From NCBI GenBank assembly GCA_003645805.1, contig QNCL01000043.1, forward strand, positions 1 through 6,962: DNA of 6,962 nucleotides, written 5' to 3'. The stretch is from Candidatus Omnitrophota bacterium. GTDB lineage: Bacteria; Omnitrophota; 4484-213. Under the pieces are notes generated by a model that was not told the origin of the DNA, ran no database searches, and worked only from the letters and a program-made list of their open reading frames with translations. Of the stretch, positions 1-6,160 are shown one piece after another. The translations under genes and the position numbers were made by a program. Position 1 is the stretch's first letter. The number at the start of each line of letters is the position of its first letter.

Positions 1-189
1 GAGGAATTCCTGAAAGCAGTTTCTCCTTCTGTTGCAGTAATAAGTGTAGGCAAGAACAACCTTCATTCTTATCCTTCAGAAGAGGTAATAACAAGATTGA
101 GAAACAAAAGAATAAGGATATACCGCACCGATAGAGATTCTAATATCCTTTTCTATGCTTTCCCTGACGGAAGGTTTCAAAAGAGGTAG
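1..189 (+). CDS. comEC: ComEC/Rec2 family DNA-uptake protein, C-terminal end (partial)
   Basis: Only the last 62 residues are in the window; the reading frame is open from base 1 and stops with TAG at 187-189. The visible part matches the end of the metallo-beta-lactamase-like domain that closes ComEC proteins: a beta strand PSVAVISVGKNN, a Pro-Ser-Glu-Glu-Val helix start, then IRIYRTDRDSNI, the usual 'VYRTD..G.I' ending. In the family, ComEC is a polytopic inner-membrane protein that forms the channel for single-stranded DNA uptake in transformation; the soluble C-terminal domain is thought to act as a nuclease. The membrane part lies upstream of the window and cannot be judged. Where relatives usually have Gly-His-Pro after the Asn-Asn pair, this protein has Ser-Tyr-Pro. 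The next gene starts 26 nt downstream. The family call is fairly secure; whether the protein works in transformation is inference. Confidence 0.8.
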   Translation, partial: EEFLKAVSPSVAVISVGKNNLHSYPSEEVITRLRNKRIRIYRTDRDSNILFYAFPDGRFQKR

Positions 190-215
190 TTCAAAACACT
201 TTTTACTTTCAACCG

Positions 216-1433
216 ATGGATAGATGGATAAATCTTTTTGATAGAGGTTTGTTTGTTTTTCTATGCTTAATGCTTGCTTTTGCAACTTTCTCCATTGCTG
301 GGACAGAGATCTGCTTTACTCTTGCTCTTCTTTTATTTCTTTCTAAAAAAACAGGACAGAGGATTTTGAAAAGCGAATGGAAAGTTTTTCCCTCGAGTGC
401 TTTAAACCTTCCTGTTCTCTGTTTTTTACTCGCCTCTTTTCTCTCTACTGTTTTTAGTATAGAACCTACAAAGAGTCTGTTTGTTTTCATCGGAAAGACC
501 TTAGAGTATGCTCTCATTTATTTTCTATTATTAGAAGTATTGAAAGCAAAAGCAGGAGGGAGGAGATTTGAAATTGTTTTGACCGTGTTGATTGGTTTTT
601 ACGCATTGTCCGTTCTTGATGGGATATTTCAACACTTTCAGGGAGTAGATTTCTTCCGCCAGCGTCCATTAGTCAATGGTTACCTCACCGCCGCTTTTAA
701 ATACTATAATGATTTCGGAAGTTATTTGATTCTCTTTCTTCCCTTAAATTTAGGTTTGTTATTTTTAAAAAGATCATATTTTTCTATACACTTCTTTCTT
801 TCTCTGTCTTTAGCAATGTTAGCCGGACTATGCTTAGCCCTTACTTACTCCCGCGGCGCCTGGATAGGATTTATTTGTGCTTTTTCTCTTTTCTTCATTG
901 GGGGATTTTTCTATCTGACAACAAGCACTAACCAGAAGATATTATTCCTTCTTTCGGTTATTGCTTTGATTTTGCTTGTTTTTTTTCTTAGCCCTTTGTC
1001 GATGAAGGAAAGGGCAATCTCTATCTTTCATTTAGAGAGTGCAGGGCGTTTAGGAAAAGAGGGATTATGGTATGAAGCGATGAGATTGGTGAAAAATAAA
1101 TTTCTTTTGGGTTATGGTTTAGGGGTGTATATGGATCTTAGCAAAGGTACCTATGCCCATAACTGCTATCTCCAGATGCTTGCAGAAACAGGAGTTGTAG
1201 GAATTGCTTCTTTTCTTTGGATTTTGCATAGATTGTTTACAGGAGGAGCGAGGATATTTAGAAAGAGTAAAGACCCCTTGCTTTTAGGAATTCTTACTGG
1301 TATAATAGGTTTCCTCATCCATAGTGTATTTGATACCAATCTCTATTCGCTGCAGTTGTCTGTTCTGTTCTGGGCTATGTTAGCCTTAGCCATAGTGAGG
1401 ATGGAGATGGTTTTAGAAGAGAGACGGATATAG
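216..1433 (+). CDS. O-antigen ligase/polymerase-like polytopic membrane protein
   Basis: The 405-residue protein is very hydrophobic, with roughly ten or more membrane segments, as in the Wzy/WaaL family (Wzy_C domain, O-antigen ligase-related). Family signatures are visible: LTYSRGAWIG around residues 209-218 (Arg213), a polar loop with GRLGKEGLWYEAMRLVKNK, then GYGLGVY and HNCYLQMLAETGVVG from His315. The His-Asn...Glu-Thr-Gly pattern is the typical C-terminal loop, and a histidine there is considered catalytic in WaaL. Such proteins use undecaprenyl-linked glycans in the periplasm, either joining O-antigen to lipid A-core or polymerising repeat units; some relatives glycosylate pilins. Which of these applies cannot be told from sequence. 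The ATG at 216 is the first in-frame one but has no clear Shine-Dalgarno sequence, so a start a few codons later (for example the TTG at codon 12 or Met19) is possible. No other glycan genes are visible nearby. Confidence 0.8.
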   Translation: MDRWINLFDRGLFVFLCLMLAFATFSIAGTEICFTLALLLFLSKKTGQRILKSEWKVFPSSALNLPVLCFLLASFLSTVFSIEPTKSLFVFIGKTLEYALIYFLLLEVLKAKAGGRRFEIVLTVLIGFYALSVLDGIFQHFQGVDFFRQRPLVNGYLTAAFKYYNDFGSYLILFLPLNLGLLFLKRSYFSIHFFLSLSLAMLAGLCLALTYSRGAWIGFICAFSLFFIGGFFYLTTSTNQKILFLLSVIALILLVFFLSPLSMKERAISIFHLESAGRLGKEGLWYEAMRLVKNKFLLGYGLGVYMDLSKGTYAHNCYLQMLAETGVVGIASFLWILHRLFTGGARIFRKSKDPLLLGILTGIIGFLIHSVFDTNLYSLQLSVLFWAMLALAIVRMEMVLEERRI

Positions 1434-1473
1434 GGTTTTTCTTTTCAGTAGAGAGATTTTTGGTGCAAGGGAG

Positions 1474-2502
1474 ATGGAGAGAGATAGAAGAGGGATAAAG
1501 GAGAGATTGGATAAGATAAGAGAGGAGTTTTTTGCCCAGATAAAAGAGATTTCTTCTCCTGTACAGATGCAGGAGATAAAAGCAAGATATATAGGAAGAA
1601 AAGGAGAACTTACTCAACTTCTGAAAGGACTCAAAGACCTCTCCCCTGACGAACGTCCGCATATTGGAAGGTTGGTCAATGACCTGAAAAAGGAGATACA
1701 ATCCTTTATTCAACAGGTTTCTCTTTCTTTCTCTTTCTTGCAGGGAAAGAAAGAGGATATCACTCTTCCCGGAGTATTTTCTTCTCTGGGGCACTTGCAT
1801 CCCTTAACCCAGGTTATTAACCAAATAGAAGATATCTTTAAAAGATTAAATTTTCGGGTAGTGGAGGGACAGGAGATAGAAGATGAGTATCATAACTTTG
1901 AGGCATTGAATATCCCCTTGGATCATCCTTCTCGTGATGCCTTTGATACATTCTATCTCAGTTCTCCAGAGCATCTTCTTCTTCGTAGCCAGACTTCCAC
2001 TGTGCAGATAAGGGTGATGGAGAAGGAAAAGCCTCCTTTACGCATAATCAGCGCGGGAAGGGTGTTTAGACCCGATGCTACTGATGCTTCTCACTCTTGT
2101 GTATTTCATCAGGTAGAGGGGTTTATGGTGGATAAAGAGGTGAGTCTTGCTAATCTGAAGGCAATATTAGCCGAGTTCATTTCTCAGATGTTTGGGGAAG
2201 AGGTGAAGATGAGATTTAGAGCCCATTACTTTCCTTTTACCGAGCCCAGTGCAGAGGTGGATATTTCCTGTCTTCTTTGTAAAGGCAGAGGTTGTTCAGT
2301 ATGTGCCAGCAAAGGATGGCTGGAGATATTAGGAGCAGGGATGATTCATCCTCGGGTATTTGAAAAGGTCGGTTATGACCCTGAGAAGGTAAGTGGTTTT
2401 GCTTTTGGGATGGGAGTGGAGCGTATAGCAATGCTCAAGTTCAATATTCAGGATATCCGCCTGTTTTTTGAAAACGATATCCGATTTCTGCAGCAATTTT
2501 GA
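1474..2502 (+). CDS. pheS: Phenylalanine--tRNA ligase alpha subunit
   Basis: PheS is the catalytic subunit of the (alpha-beta)2 enzyme that charges tRNA-Phe. At 342 residues it has normal length. The N-terminal helical arm (about 1-80) contains YIGRKGELTQLLKGL. The class II core follows: HPSRDAFDTFYL from His151, RSQTST at 171-176, motif 2 from GRVFRPD (196-) to FHQVEG (211-216), YFPFTEPSAEVD at 252-263, and motif 3 GFAFGMGVERIAML from 308. Ala310 matches the amino-acid-pocket alanine (Ala294 in E. coli). Four cysteines at 266, 269, 274 and 277 form a CxxC...CxxC zinc-knuckle-like pair found in some bacterial PheS. The arm-core linker (81-90, VSLSFSFLQ) is short and oddly hydrophobic. ATG 1474 has only a weak purine run directly before it. 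TTG 1507, behind AAAGGAG, would give a length closer to E. coli and Bacillus but with a tight 3-nt spacing. pheT is not the next gene. Confidence 0.96.
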   Translation: MERDRRGIKERLDKIREEFFAQIKEISSPVQMQEIKARYIGRKGELTQLLKGLKDLSPDERPHIGRLVNDLKKEIQSFIQQVSLSFSFLQGKKEDITLPGVFSSLGHLHPLTQVINQIEDIFKRLNFRVVEGQEIEDEYHNFEALNIPLDHPSRDAFDTFYLSSPEHLLLRSQTSTVQIRVMEKEKPPLRIISAGRVFRPDATDASHSCVFHQVEGFMVDKEVSLANLKAILAEFISQMFGEEVKMRFRAHYFPFTEPSAEVDISCLLCKGRGCSVCASKGWLEILGAGMIHPRVFEKVGYDPEKVSGFAFGMGVERIAMLKFNIQDIRLFFENDIRFLQQF

Positions 2503-2537
2503 GGTTTTTTTATCCATTTTTATTTTTGGTAGAAGAT

Positions 2538-2954
2538 ATGGTTGTTAGCAGACAGATTCAGATAAACACAAAAGGACATACTGAGATCATTGACATTACC
2601 CCTCTTATAGAGAAGGAACTTTGCGCTACAGGTTTGCATAAGGGAATAGTCACGATTTTTGTAAGTGGTTCTACTGCCGGAGTGAGCACTATTGAATATG
2701 AACCAGGGCTTCTGAAGGATATAAAGGCGTTGTTTGAACGGATTGCTCCGGTGAAGGGAGAGTATGCTCATAATCTTCGCTGGGGAGATGGAAATGGCTA
2801 TGCACACATCCGTGCCTGTTTGCTAAAACCCGACCTTACCATTCCTTTCTCTGAAGGCAGATTAACCCTGGGCAGATGGCAGCAGGTTATATTTGTGGAT
2901 TTTGATAATCGTCCTCGTCAGCGAAAGATAATACTTCAGTTTATGGGAGAGTGA
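2538..2954 (+). CDS. YjbQ/UPF0047 family protein
   Basis: This 138-residue protein matches the small, single-domain YjbQ (UPF0047) family. Visible signatures are FVSGSTAGVSTIEYEPGL (Ser43-Gly44-Ser45-Thr46), Y.H at 76-78, WGDGNGYAHIR at 82-92 (His90), IPFSEGRLTLGRWQQV and DFDNRPRQRK near the end. The form with 'GSTAG..TIEYEPGL' and 'DGNG.AHIR' is the variant I associate with thermophiles, archaea and candidate phyla. Members form compact oligomers; E. coli YjbQ shows weak thiamine-phosphate-synthase activity, but the physiological role is unsettled. I chose ATG 2538, which gives the usual 130-140 residue length. A TTG in the same frame at 2499 overlaps the pheS stop and would add 13 mostly hydrophobic residues without family support. 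The purines before ATG 2538 are only a weak Shine-Dalgarno match. The stop lies 4 nt before rsmD, suggesting co-transcription and coupling. Confidence 0.88.
   Translation: MVVSRQIQINTKGHTEIIDITPLIEKELCATGLHKGIVTIFVSGSTAGVSTIEYEPGLLKDIKALFERIAPVKGEYAHNLRWGDGNGYAHIRACLLKPDLTIPFSEGRLTLGRWQQVIFVDFDNRPRQRKIILQFMGE
2945..2949 (+). promoter_or_regulatory. Ribosome binding site supporting the short rsmD start
   Basis: GGGAG sits 9 nt before ATG 2959, inside the last codons of the YjbQ-family gene. It matters because it supports the short start for RsmD. The reading frame upstream is closed by TAA at 2929-2931, so no longer version can be made in this frame. Confidence 0.55.
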
Positions 2955-2958
2955 AAAA

Positions 2959-3453
2959 ATGCGTCCCACAACAGAGCGGGTAAAGACCGCTCTTTTTAAT
3001 CTTTTAACTGAAAAGATAAAAGATGCTTATGTGCTCGATCTATTTGCAGGCACAGGAGGTTTGGGGATAAAGGCATTAGAGAAGGGAGCGAGAGAGGTTG
3101 TGTTTGTGGAAAGAGACAGAAGGTGCAGCGAAAATATTAGAAGGAGGCTGAAGAAGTTAGGGTTTTATGATTTCCAGATCATCTGCACAGATTTTCGAAA
3201 GGCACTCAACCTTTTGCGGAGAAGAAAAAAGAGGTTCGAGATTGTTTTAGCCGATCCTCCTTATCAGCAAGGGTTTGAGGGATTGGTCTTGCAAAACATC
3301 GGGCAGTATGCTATACTTCTGGAAAACGGAATATTGGCAATAGAACACTACAAAAAAAGTATACTTCCTTCGGAGGCGGGAAATTTGCGTCTGTATAAGA
3401 GAAGGGAGTATGGAGATACAGTGCTTTCCTTATATGAAAACTGCCATTTATAG
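2959..3453 (+). CDS. rsmD: 16S rRNA (guanine966-N2)-methyltransferase RsmD, N-terminally short
   Basis: RsmD methylates the exocyclic amine of G966 in 16S rRNA using S-adenosylmethionine. The 164-residue protein has the Rossmann methyltransferase core: RPTTERVKTALFNLL at 2-16, motif I LDLFAGTGGLGIKAL at 26-40, the acidic ribose-binding turn VFVERD, and the catalytic ADPPY at 98-102 (D/N-PPY motif of amino-methyltransferases). The end, with LAIEHYKK then RREYGDTVLSLYE, is typical. Family members normally carry 20-30 residues ahead of RPTT, with the 'R.I.G..rGr.L' strands. Here the protein starts at RPTT, and a TAA at 2929-2931 prevents extension. Either this lineage has lost that segment or the 5' end has suffered a mutation or assembly error. 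coaD follows after 29 nt, a common rsmD-coaD arrangement. The family call is secure; full activity is less so. Confidence 0.9.
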   Translation: MRPTTERVKTALFNLLTEKIKDAYVLDLFAGTGGLGIKALEKGAREVVFVERDRRCSENIRRRLKKLGFYDFQIICTDFRKALNLLRRRKKRFEIVLADPPYQQGFEGLVLQNIGQYAILLENGILAIEHYKKSILPSEAGNLRLYKRREYGDTVLSLYENCHL

Positions 3454-3482
3454 AGAGCCAAGCAAGATTTTGGACAGGTAAG

Positions 3483-3965
3483 ATGAGAGTTGCTTATCCA
3501 GGGAGTTTTGATCCTCTGACCTACGGACATTTAGACCTTATCAAACGCGCCTCCAAAATCTTCAAAGAGATAGTAGTCTTGGTAGGAGATAATCCCCAGA
3601 AAACACCCCTTCTTTGTTTACAGAAGAGAATAGAGATAGTGAAAAAGGCCACTGAGCATCTAAGCAATGTGAGTGTAGATAGATTTGAAGGCTTGATAGT
3701 TAATTATCTGCAGGAGAAGGGAATAAGGGTAGTAATTCGAGGTCTGCGAGCAATATCCGATTTTGAATATGAGTTTCAGATGGCTTTAACCAACAGAAGG
3801 CTTGCTCCAGAGATAGAGACCATCTTTATGATGCCCGCAGAATCCTACTCTTATCTTTCTTCCAAACTGATCAAGGAGATAATAAATCTGGGAGGAAAAA
3901 TAGAGGGGTTTGTTCCTCCTTTTGTAGAGAGAGAGTTGTTAAAGGCAAAGGAGAGGATAGAGTAA
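3483..3965 (+). CDS. coaD: Pantetheine-phosphate adenylyltransferase
   Basis: CoaD (PPAT) transfers AMP from ATP to 4'-phosphopantetheine to give dephospho-CoA, the penultimate step of CoA synthesis in the cytoplasm. The 160-residue length is standard. The nucleotidyltransferase signature PGSFDPLTYGH is at 6-16 (His16 corresponds to the catalytic His18 of E. coli). RGLRAISDFEYEFQMALTNR begins at Arg86, and the second nucleotide-binding motif YSYLSSKLIKEI contains Ser126, Ser127 and Lys131. All key residues are present. The ATG gives the canonical N-terminus; the upstream AGGTAAG is a weak ribosome-binding match. The gene lies 29 nt after rsmD and only 4 nt before pta, so it probably shares a transcript with the acetate-forming genes that release CoA. 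Confidence 0.97.
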   Translation: MRVAYPGSFDPLTYGHLDLIKRASKIFKEIVVLVGDNPQKTPLLCLQKRIEIVKKATEHLSNVSVDRFEGLIVNYLQEKGIRVVIRGLRAISDFEYEFQMALTNRRLAPEIETIFMMPAESYSYLSSKLIKEIINLGGKIEGFVPPFVERELLKAKERIE

Positions 3966-3969
3966 CAGG

Positions 3970-4950
3970 ATGGATATCCTTGCCCGGATAAGAGAGCGCG
4001 CCAGAGGAAGTGAGAAGAGGATAGTTCTTTGTGAAGCGGAAGATAAACGAGTAATTAGCGCGGTTAAGCAAATAACTCAGCAGAAAATAGCCAGAATTGT
4101 TCTGGTAGGAAAAAGGAAGCAAATAGAGGAGAATCTTCTCTCAGAAACTTCGGAGATAGAGATTATAGATACTGAGGAGTTTGCTTCCTCCTTGGCTCCG
4201 GTATACTACAGAAAGAAAAAAGGGGTGTCTTCTTTAGAAGAAGCGCAAGAGAGGTTGAAAGACCCGCTACATCTCTCTACTTTTCTTTTAGGAGAAGGTA
4301 AGGTAGATGGAATGGTGGCGGGAGCAAGTAGAACCACTGCGCAGGTGCTGAGAAGTTTGATCGCAAATTTAGGATGCAAAGACTCTTTTTCTGTTTCCGG
4401 GGCTTTTCTGATGCAGATTCCGCATTGCGAGTTAGGAGAAGAAGGGGTATTCATCTTTGCTGATTGTGGAGTAATTCCTGAGCCTTCAGCAAAGCAGTTG
4501 GCTAATATTGCCCTTGCTTCTGCTAATCTATTTAGACTCCTGATAAATAGAGAGCCAAAGGTAGCAATGCTCTCTTTCTCTACAAAAGGGAGTGCTAAAC
4601 ACAAACTTATAGATAAGGTTATAGAGGCAACCGAGATAGCCAAGAGATGCGCTCCGGATTTAAAGATAGACGGAGAGATTCAAGCAGATGCGGCTCTTAT
4701 TCCTGAGATTGCCAAGTGCAAGTATCCTGACTCAGAGGTTAAAGGAAGAGCGAATGTGCTTATCTTTCCCGACCTTAATGCGGGAAATATTGCTTACAAA
4801 CTAATAGAAAGGTTGAGTAAGGCACGCGCAGTTGGTCCTCTCCTTCAGAATTTGAACAGACCAGCCAGCGACCTTTCTCGTGGTTGCAGTGTAGAGGATA
4901 TTGTGGATGTGGTAGCAATTACAGCCATAAGAGCGAAAGAGGAGTTTTGA
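3970..4950 (+). CDS. pta: Phosphate acetyltransferase (short form)
   Basis: Pta interconverts acetyl-CoA plus phosphate with acetyl-phosphate plus CoA. At 326 residues this is the short, single-domain form without the N-terminal regulatory DRTGG part of the E. coli enzyme. Visible signatures are VDGMVAGASRTTAQVLRS from Val112, LSFSTKGSAKH, the long block DGEIQADAALIPEIAKCKYP continuing into FPDLNAGNIAYKL, and RPASDLSRGCSVEDIV at 297-312. Ser303, Arg304 and Asp310 line up with Ser309, Arg310 and Asp316 of the Methanosarcina enzyme, residues implicated in catalysis. The DLSRGCS ending favours Pta over phosphotransbutyrylase. Many relatives have His where Arg121 stands in AGASRTTA. ATG 3970 follows the coaD stop by 4 nt, with AAAGGAGAGG about 13 nt upstream. 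ackA follows by 5 nt, the classic pta-ackA pair for substrate-level ATP formation or, in reverse, acetate use. Confidence 0.96.
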   Translation: MDILARIRERARGSEKRIVLCEAEDKRVISAVKQITQQKIARIVLVGKRKQIEENLLSETSEIEIIDTEEFASSLAPVYYRKKKGVSSLEEAQERLKDPLHLSTFLLGEGKVDGMVAGASRTTAQVLRSLIANLGCKDSFSVSGAFLMQIPHCELGEEGVFIFADCGVIPEPSAKQLANIALASANLFRLLINREPKVAMLSFSTKGSAKHKLIDKVIEATEIAKRCAPDLKIDGEIQADAALIPEIAKCKYPDSEVKGRANVLIFPDLNAGNIAYKLIERLSKARAVGPLLQNLNRPASDLSRGCSVEDIVDVVAITAIRAKEEF

Positions 4951-4955
4951 GCAGG

Positions 4956-6062
4956 ATGAAGATACTGGTGATAAACTGCGGGAGTTCTTCTATAAAGTAT
5001 GCAGTGGTAGACATTGAGGGTGAGAGATCAGAGTTAGTAATAAAAGGGCTGATTGAAAAGATAGGGGTAGACATAAAAAGTCACGAGGTGGCTTTGGAGA
5101 TAATCATCGACCGCCTTATGCAGCCTCCAGAGGCAATTATAGAAGATACAAAGGAGATCTCCGCAATAGGACATAGAGTAGTGCATGGAGGGGAGAGATT
5201 TAAGGAGGCGGTGCTGATAGATGAGGAGGTGATAGAAAGTATTCGCTCTCACTTTGACCTTGCTCCTTTACATAACCCTGCTAATTTAATGGGCATTGAG
5301 GCAGGGATGAAACTCCTTCCCCATATTCCTCAAGTAGCAGTTTTTGACACCGCTTTCCACCAAGAAATGCCCGCTTATGCCTATCTTTATGCCCTTCCTT
5401 ATCGTCTCTATCAGGAGTATAAAATAAGACGCTATGGATTTCACGGCACAAGTCATAAATATGTAGCCCTTGAAGCAAGTAAAATCTTAAAAAAGCCCTT
5501 AGAGCAACTGCGTTTGATTACCTGCCATTTAGGAAATGGTTGCAGCCTCAGTGCTATCAAAGAGGGCAGGTCTATAGACACCAGTATGGGCTTTACTCCT
5601 TTAGAGGGACTGGTGATGGGCACACGCTCTGGAGACATTGATCCAGCAATTGTATTCTACCTGATGAGAAAGGAAAAGATAACCTCTGTGCAGATGAACG
5701 AGATGTTAAACAAAAAAAGCGGGTTATTGGGGCTCTCGGATATAAGCAGTGATATGCGCGATATCTTGCGCGCAATGAACAAAGACAATCCCCGCGCCAA
5801 ACTCACCTTTGAGGTGTTTATCTATCGGCTGAAGAAGTATATTGGCGCTTATGTTGCGGTAATGAACGGAATTGATGCCCTTGTGCTTACCGGAGGAATA
5901 GGAGAGAATGTGCCTTTGCTCAAGCAGAGAATAGAGACAGAGGTTAGTTATCTGCTAAGGGATGCTCCTGTATTAGTTATTCCTACCAATGAGGAACTGA
6001 TGATTGCCAAAGAGAGTGCTTATGTTATTCAAAAAAGCCTTGACAAGAGAGGAGAAAAGTAG
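4956..6062 (+). CDS. ackA: Acetate kinase (compact form)
   Basis: AckA transfers phosphate from acetyl-phosphate to ADP, giving acetate and ATP. Key residues are present: Asn7 in MKILVINCGSSSIKY, Arg74 in GHRVVHGGERF, Asp131 in VAVFDTAFH, His163 in YGFHGTSHKYV, HLGNG at 191-195, Arg224 in GTRSGDIDP, TGGIGEN, and PTNEE at 343-347. From memory of the Methanosarcina enzyme these correspond to Asn7, Arg91, Asp148, His180, Arg241 and Glu384. The constant offset of 17 up to Arg224 implies a shortened N-terminal loop. About 20 further residues are missing between GIGEN and PTNEE, giving 368 residues against the usual 395-408. I chose ATG 4956, which begins the canonical N-terminus, with AAAGAGGAG about 11 nt upstream. 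A TTG-initiated extension from 4884 would run inside pta and has no family support. It is 5 nt from pta and probably co-translated. Confidence 0.96.
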   Translation: MKILVINCGSSSIKYAVVDIEGERSELVIKGLIEKIGVDIKSHEVALEIIIDRLMQPPEAIIEDTKEISAIGHRVVHGGERFKEAVLIDEEVIESIRSHFDLAPLHNPANLMGIEAGMKLLPHIPQVAVFDTAFHQEMPAYAYLYALPYRLYQEYKIRRYGFHGTSHKYVALEASKILKKPLEQLRLITCHLGNGCSLSAIKEGRSIDTSMGFTPLEGLVMGTRSGDIDPAIVFYLMRKEKITSVQMNEMLNKKSGLLGLSDISSDMRDILRAMNKDNPRAKLTFEVFIYRLKKYIGAYVAVMNGIDALVLTGGIGENVPLLKQRIETEVSYLLRDAPVLVIPTNEELMIAKESAYVIQKSLDKRGEK

Positions 6063-6070
6063 TATATAAA
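6040..6070 (+). promoter_or_regulatory. Candidate sigma70-type promoter for the pilin gene
   Basis: A perfect -35 hexamer TTGACA is at 6040-6045, inside the last ackA codons. It is followed by 17 nt and TATATA at 6063-6068, or by 19 nt and TATAAA at 6065-6070. The ackA stop codon is the end of the spacer. A start site near 6075-6080 would give a leader of about 115-120 nt ahead of the pilin. Pilins are usually abundant, so an own strong promoter makes sense. This is by motif only; sigma-factor specificity in this organism is unknown. Confidence 0.5.
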
Positions 6071-6094
6071 GATATACAAAGTAAATTTTGGATT

Positions 6095-6129
6095 AGTTTG
6101 CTTAACCCAAGGTTATCAAAGGAGGTGAG
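6095..6129 (+). repeat. Pilin leader repeat, upstream copy
   Basis: This 35-nt element runs from AGTTTGCTTAACCC to AAAGGAGGTGAG. It is an imperfect direct repeat of 6160-6192, starting 65 nt earlier. It contains a perfect Shine-Dalgarno core, AGGAGG at 6120-6125, but no usable coding region follows it. Within it TAACC (6103-6107) can pair with GGTTA (6111-6115) across a 3-nt loop, a pairing that the second copy has lost. Confidence 0.6.
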
Positions 6130-6160
6130 GAGAAAGGGGAAGAGAGGAGAAAAAAGCAAA
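6117..6160 (+). other. Purine-rich leader stretch with several Shine-Dalgarno-like sites
   Basis: This run is almost wholly A and G on the + strand and contains AGGAGG, GAGGAG, AAGGGGAAG and GAGAGGAGA. It lies between the two leader repeats and forms the linker to the true ribosome-binding site. It could be an unstructured ribosome standby site, or only a low-complexity spacer. No gene is seen in 6063-6194. Confidence 0.4.

Noticed and set aside
1375..1800. Long open frame on the minus strand across the O-antigen ligase/pheS junction
   Set aside because: It is antisense to conserved pheS codons, shows a Ser/Leu/Tyr-rich low-complexity product arising from the GA-rich opposite strand, and has no family resemblance.
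2499..2537. TTG-initiated N-terminal extension of the YjbQ-family protein
   Set aside because: It overlaps the pheS stop, adds a hydrophobic stretch absent from the family, and has no Shine-Dalgarno sequence; ATG 2538 gives the normal length.
2590..2610. TTGACA with a nearby TTATAG as an internal promoter in the YjbQ-family gene
   Set aside because: Spacing is only 9 nt and there is no suitable -10 box at 16-18 nt.
4206..4643. 145-codon minus-strand open frame inside pta
   Set aside because: It mirrors conserved Pta codons and has no recognisable domain or ribosome-binding context.
4884..4955. TTG-initiated extension of acetate kinase inside pta
   Set aside because: ATG 4956 starts the canonical MKILVINCGSSS N-terminus; the extension is the out-of-frame reading of conserved pta codons.
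6088..6103. Sigma54-type promoter before the pilin
   Set aside because: GG and GC dinucleotides are present, but only 8 nt lie between them where 10 are needed, and the flanking consensus is missing.
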